Positions 6,479 through 9,884 of a DNA stretch of 9,884 nucleotides are shown here, in pieces. Position 1 is the stretch's first letter, and every line of letters starts with the position of its first letter. Location of the stretch: the NCBI GenBank assembly GCA_013695575.1, contig JACDAF010000011.1:1-9884 (forward strand), given 5' to 3'. The notes below the pieces were generated by a model, which saw only the letters and a list, made by a program, of their open reading frames with translations, did not search any database and was not told the origin of the DNA. This stretch comes from Chloroflexota bacterium. GTDB lineage: Bacteria > Chloroflexota > Limnocylindria > P2-11E. The position numbers and the translations under genes were made by a program.

Positions 6479-6868
6479 CTAGGGACGCATGACGTACACC
6501 GAGGCCTCGCCTTCGAGGACGCGGGTGCCATCGTCGCGCGTCACGCGGACGGCAAGTCGGACGATCGGCTTGTCGTCCCGCGCGGACAGCACCTCGACCT
6601 CGCCGATGATCTCGTCGCCGACTCGGACCGGCGCGAGGTAGCGCAGCTCCTGACTCATGAACACGCTGCCCGCTCCGGGCAGATCCATCGCGACGACCGC
6701 GTTCAGTATCCCGGCGGTGATGCCGCCCTGCGCGACGCGCCCGCCGAACCGCGTGGCACGCGCGAACTCCTCGTCGAAGTGCAGCGGATTGCGGTCGCCG
6801 GTAATCCGGGCGTAGAGCTCGAGGCTCTCGTCCGTGACCGTGAGCCGGCGGCTCGCGATCTCGCCCAC
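6479..6868 (-). CDS. MaoC-like hot-dog fold dehydratase/hydratase
   Basis: This 129-residue single hot-dog domain protein has the (R)-specific enoyl-CoA hydratase signature 'YARITGDRNPLHFDEEFA': Asp25 and His30 match the catalytic pair of PhaJ-type hydratases, and 'GRVAQGGITAG' (43-53) is the conserved glycine-rich segment. By family it adds water across a trans-2-enoyl-CoA (or similar acyl thioester), feeding fatty acid or polyester metabolism; the substrate here is unknown. The first usable start in frame is a GTG at 6868, with no good Shine-Dalgarno sequence. The frame stays open upstream ('EPYRPPAV' before GEIAS), and related proteins often carry such a lead-in, so a start nearer 6915 at a non-standard codon cannot be excluded. 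It lies between the cyclase/AAA gene (44 bp away) and the LMF gene (6 bp), probably one transcript. Confidence 0.87.
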   Translation of the reverse strand: MGEIASRRLTVTDESLELYARITGDRNPLHFDEEFARATRFGGRVAQGGITAGILNAVVAMDLPGAGSVFMSQELRYLAPVRVGDEIIGEVEVLSARDDKPIVRLAVRVTRDDGTRVLEGEASVYVMRP

Positions 6869-6912
6869 GGCAGGCGGCCGGTACGGCTCGGACGGTGTCG
6901 AGTCCGTCTCCG

Positions 6913-9884
6913 TCAGACCCGCGCCGCCCGGGCATCGATGACGTTCCGCAGCGCGATCGCGTCCAGCCGCTCCGCGATCGACCGGGCCTCATCGAGCTCA
7001 GCGGCCGACTCGCCGGCGCGGCCGAGCCGCTCGAGCGCATGTGCGTGATCGAGCAGCGCCACGGCACGGTCGTAATCAGCGCGAAGGGTGGAGAAAGCCT
7101 GCAGCGCATCGAGCAGCAGCTGTTCGGCGAGCGCATGCTCACCGCGACGCAGCGCGCGGACCCCCTGCGCCTGCACGAGCAGCGCACGGCCACGCGCGTA
7201 GCCGCACTGCTCGACGTCCGCCGTGACCCGCTCTTCGAACTGCGCGTCGTCCGCGCCCCAACGAGCCGCGGCCAGAACGGCGAGCGGTCCTGCCATGACG
7301 CGGTCGTAGATCGTCCGCGGATATCCCGCGCTGCGGATCCCGTGATACGCGCTCTCGCTCTGCCGGTGGCCATACACGGCCGCGAGGAAATCGGCCTGCG
7401 CGAGCTGGTGTGGCGCCGCCTCCGCCTCGACCAGCCGGTCGCGGTGGGCCTTCTCGTCGGGTGAGCCAAGCGCCGCGGCGGCGGCCATCGCGAATGCGAG
7501 CACGCCGACCGACCGCGACGTCGGGGCGCCGAACTGGTCGGCCCGGCGCACGACGTCCAGCACCGCGCGGAAATCGCCGGCCCAGAGATGCGAGGACGCC
7601 TCGAGGCCGAGGGCCGCAAGGCCGAGCTTTGGCTTCTCCGTCTCGAGCGCGATCGCGCGCGCGGTCGCGGCGTGTTCGATCGCGTCCGCCGCGTCGCCGA
7701 GGACGTTGGCCGAGAGGGCCAGCATCGTGTGCGCGTCGATCAGCTCGTCGCTGTCCTGGAGCGTCTGGGCGATGGGCACCCGCCGCTGGTTCGCCTGATA
7801 CGCCTCGCGGAAGTTGCCCAGCTCGCGGTACGCGTATCCGACCGCGTCCAGGCAAAGGGAGACCTCGCGCATCTGCCCCAGCTCCTCGGCGATGGCGAGC
7901 GCCTCCTTCGCCGTCCCGAGCGCCTCCTGCCAATCGGCGTCGCTCGGGCGTGGCCGCTTGCGCGGCGCAAAGGCCCGCGCGGCGAGCAGCAGCACGCGCT
8001 CTCGCGAGTGCTCATCGCCGACGAGCTCCAGCCCACGGGAGATGACACCGTCCAGATCGGGATGCTTCGCGTCCCAGCGCGTCACGAGCTCGGCCATATG
8101 CGCGAACAGGCTCGCGATCTCGTACCGCCGTTCCCTGCCCTGCGGCTCGAGCATGGCCATCGCGCGCTCGTAGGCGGCGAGCGCCAGGTCGTACTCCCCG
8201 CGGAAACGCCGGACCCGGGCCACCAGGTGGAGTGCCTCGATCGCGGGGTCCAGATCGCCGGCCTTCTCGTACAGCTCCACCGCCTGCTCGGCGAAGCGGA
8301 GCGCCTCCACGTGCGCGTGGATGCTCACGGCGCGCTGCGCGGCCTTCCACGCGTACTCGGCGGCCTTTTTCGGGACCTCGCCGAGCAGGTAGTGGTGCGC
8401 GAGCGCGGGATAGAAGTCGCGGACCTGGTCGCCGAGCGCGTCCTCGAACGCGATCGCGACCCGCCGGTGGAGCTCGACCCGGCGGCGCATCAGCAGCGTG
8501 TTGTAGGCGACCTCTTGCGTGACCGCGTGCTTGAAGCGGTAGCGCCCCTCGCGCCGCTCACCGGGCGCGGCCTCGAGGACGAGGTCGGCGGCGATAAGCG
8601 TGTCCACCGCGTCGGCGATGCGATCCCCACCGGCCGCGCGAAGGACGCGGTCCCCGAAACGCTGGCCGATCACCGACGCGAGCTGGATGCAGTCGCGCGC
8701 CACCGGCGGCAGGCGGTCGATACGCGAGGCAATGACGGCATGGAGCGTCGCAGGCACTTCCAGCGAGGCTGACCGCTCGCGGACGACCCACTCGCCCTCC
8801 TCGTCCCGCGCGACGGCTCCGGACTCCACGAGCGAGCGGATCGATTCCTCGATGAAGAACGGGTTTCCGCCCGCGCGCGCGACGATCCTGTCGCGGAGCT
8901 CCGCCGGGGCCCAGTCGATCGTCGACTCGACGATCCGCGCGGCCTCCTCGTTCGGGAGGGGCTCGAGGACGAGCTGCGTGAAGTTCGTCCGGGTCGGCCG
9001 AGGCTCGGGGCTGCCGGGGCCGAGGCGCTGTGCGAGGAGGATGAGCATCGGCACGCGGGTCGCGCGCGACGCGACGAACCAGAGCAGGTCGAGCGAGGCT
9101 GTATCCGCGTAGTGGAGGTCTTCGAGCACCATCAGGAGCGGGCGCTTCCGCGCGAGCGCGGCCAGCGCGTCGTACACGACGAAGTACATCGAGCGCTTCC
9201 ACTCCTCCGACTCGCTCTCGGGCTCCTGCACGCCCGGCAGGTGCAGGAACTGCGCGAGGATCGGAGCGGTCCGTTCCGGGAGTGTGAAGCCCAACGCCCC
9301 CAGCTTCGTCTCGAGGAGGCGGGGCGAGTCGGCGGACTCCGGATCGATGCCGAGCTCGACCAGGAGCGGCTCGATGAAGCCTGCATACGACCGCTGGTTC
9401 ACGCGCGAGAAGGTCCACCGGAGCACACGCGGCTGATCCTCCACCGGCGCGCCCTCCTCGCCCACGGCGAGGCCGATGAACTCCGAGACAAGCCGGCTCT
9501 TGCCGATCCCGGGCTCGCCGGAGATCAGGACCACCTCAGTCCGCCCGACGCGCGCCGACTGGTAGGCGAGATCCAGGCGCGAGAGCTCCATCCAGCGGCC
9601 GACCAGCGGGGCGTTCAGCTCGATGCTCACCCGGATGTCGGTCCTCTCGCCCGTGAGCGCGTACGCGAGGACCGGATGCTCCTTGCCCTTCATCTCGACC
9701 GGGCCGACCTCGCGGAAGCTGAACTCGCGCTGCGCGAGGCGGAAGGTCGCCTGCGTGACGTAGATCTCGCCCGGCGCCGCCGAGCTCTGGAGCCGCGAGG
9801 CCGTGTTCACGGTGTCACCCATGACGCCGTACTGCGCGCCCGTGCGGACGCCGCCCGCGACCACCATCCCGGTGTGGATGCCGA
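6913..9884 (-). CDS. Class III nucleotidyl cyclase-AAA ATPase-TPR regulatory protein (partial, 5' end outside window)
   Basis: The frame is open to the right edge, so the N terminus lies outside; about 990 residues are visible. Numbering from the Met at 9867, residues 1-75 end a class III adenylate/guanylate cyclase domain: 'GIHTGMVVAGGV' precedes 'YGVMGDTVNTASRLQ', where Asn21 and Arg25 are the transition-state residues, so catalysis is plausible. A typical 'EMKGKEHPVLAY' linker follows. An AAA_16/STAND-like ATPase comes next, with Walker A 'GEPGIGKS' (117-124) and Walker B 'LLMVLEDLHYAD' (244-255). From about 495 to the end there are alpha-helical TPR-like repeats, for example 'EYDLALAAYERAMAML' and 'GNFREAYQANQRR'. 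No C-terminal LuxR DNA-binding domain is present; it ends 'DARAARV'. The layout suggests a large signal-sensing switch that makes a cyclic nucleotide; the signal is unknown. The metal-binding aspartates of the cyclase lie beyond the edge and cannot be checked. Confidence 0.92.
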   Translation of the reverse strand, partial: GIHTGMVVAGGVRTGAQYGVMGDTVNTASRLQSSAAPGEIYVTQATFRLAQREFSFREVGPVEMKGKEHPVLAYALTGERTDIRVSIELNAPLVGRWMELSRLDLAYQSARVGRTEVVLISGEPGIGKSRLVSEFIGLAVGEEGAPVEDQPRVLRWTFSRVNQRSYAGFIEPLLVELGIDPESADSPRLLETKLGALGFTLPERTAPILAQFLHLPGVQEPESESEEWKRSMYFVVYDALAALARKRPLLMVLEDLHYADTASLDLLWFVASRATRVPMLILLAQRLGPGSPEPRPTRTNFTQLVLEPLPNEEAARIVESTIDWAPAELRDRIVARAGGNPFFIEESIRSLVESGAVARDEEGEWVVRERSASLEVPATLHAVIASRIDRLPPVARDCIQLASVIGQRFGDRVLRAAGGDRIADAVDTLIAADLVLEAAPGERREGRYRFKHAVTQEVAYNTLLMRRRVELHRRVAIAFEDALGDQVRDFYPALAHHYLLGEVPKKAAEYAWKAAQRAVSIHAHVEALRFAEQAVELYEKAGDLDPAIEALHLVARVRRFRGEYDLALAAYERAMAMLEPQGRERRYEIASLFAHMAELVTRWDAKHPDLDGVISRGLELVGDEHSRERVLLLAARAFAPRKRPRPSDADWQEALGTAKEALAIAEELGQMREVSLCLDAVGYAYRELGNFREAYQANQRRVPIAQTLQDSDELIDAHTMLALSANVLGDAADAIEHAATARAIALETEKPKLGLAALGLEASSHLWAGDFRAVLDVVRRADQFGAPTSRSVGVLAFAMAAAAALGSPDEKAHRDRLVEAEAAPHQLAQADFLAAVYGHRQSESAYHGIRSAGYPRTIYDRVMAGPLAVLAAARWGADDAQFEERVTADVEQCGYARGRALLVQAQGVRALRRGEHALAEQLLLDALQAFSTLRADYDRAVALLDHAHALERLGRAGESAAELDEARSIAERLDAIALRNVIDARAARV

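Noticed and set aside
7588..8772. Plus-strand reading frame of 394 codons inside the cyclase/AAA/TPR gene
   Set aside because: Its composition is Arg/Val/Asp-rich without recognisable motifs, and the opposite strand encodes continuous TPR and ATPase sequence.

Overview
The window is a compact, very GC-rich stretch of bacterial chromosome with no RNA genes, insertion sequences or CRISPR arrays that I can see. High GC, frequent GTG starts, and the mix of partner-switching regulators, a cyclase/AAA/TPR giant and a lipase-maturation-factor homologue suggest a soil or sediment bacterium of a deep GC-rich lineage (Actinobacteriota, Chloroflexota, Myxococcota or a similar candidate phylum). The sequence alone does not settle which.

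Left block, plus strand (1-2245): a partner-switching operon. It opens with the 3' part of a protein joining a PP2C/SpoIIE-type serine phosphatase to an RsbW/SpoIIAB-type GHKL kinase. Two tandem, clearly paralogous STAS anti-sigma antagonists follow, then a conserved protein of unknown function. Each start has a good Shine-Dalgarno sequence and the genes overlap or sit 11-19 bp apart, so all four are probably co-transcribed. The expected logic is that the kinase phosphorylates a serine on the STAS proteins, the fused phosphatase removes the phosphate, and the dephosphorylated STAS protein captures a kinase domain or another partner. No sigma factor lies in the window.

Middle (2291-5048, plus strand): a CrtI/COG1233-family FAD oxidoreductase is followed by a GC-rich hairpin and a 169 bp gap. 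That gap ends in an AT-rich near-perfect palindrome just before a Fic-family protein. The Fic protein has an N-terminal self-inhibitory motif, a variant active-site motif (Asn where Asp/Glu is usual) and a C-terminal winged helix.

Right block, minus strand (5036-9884): three genes read towards the Fic gene. In transcription order they are a large class III nucleotidyl cyclase-AAA ATPase-TPR protein (5' end outside the window), a small MaoC-like hot-dog hydratase and a lipase maturation factor family membrane protein. The last one overlaps the Fic gene tail to tail by 13 bp.

The most noteworthy points are the fused kinase/phosphatase with two diverged STAS partners and an unknown fourth gene, and the Fic gene with its operator-like palindrome and altered metal-binding residue.
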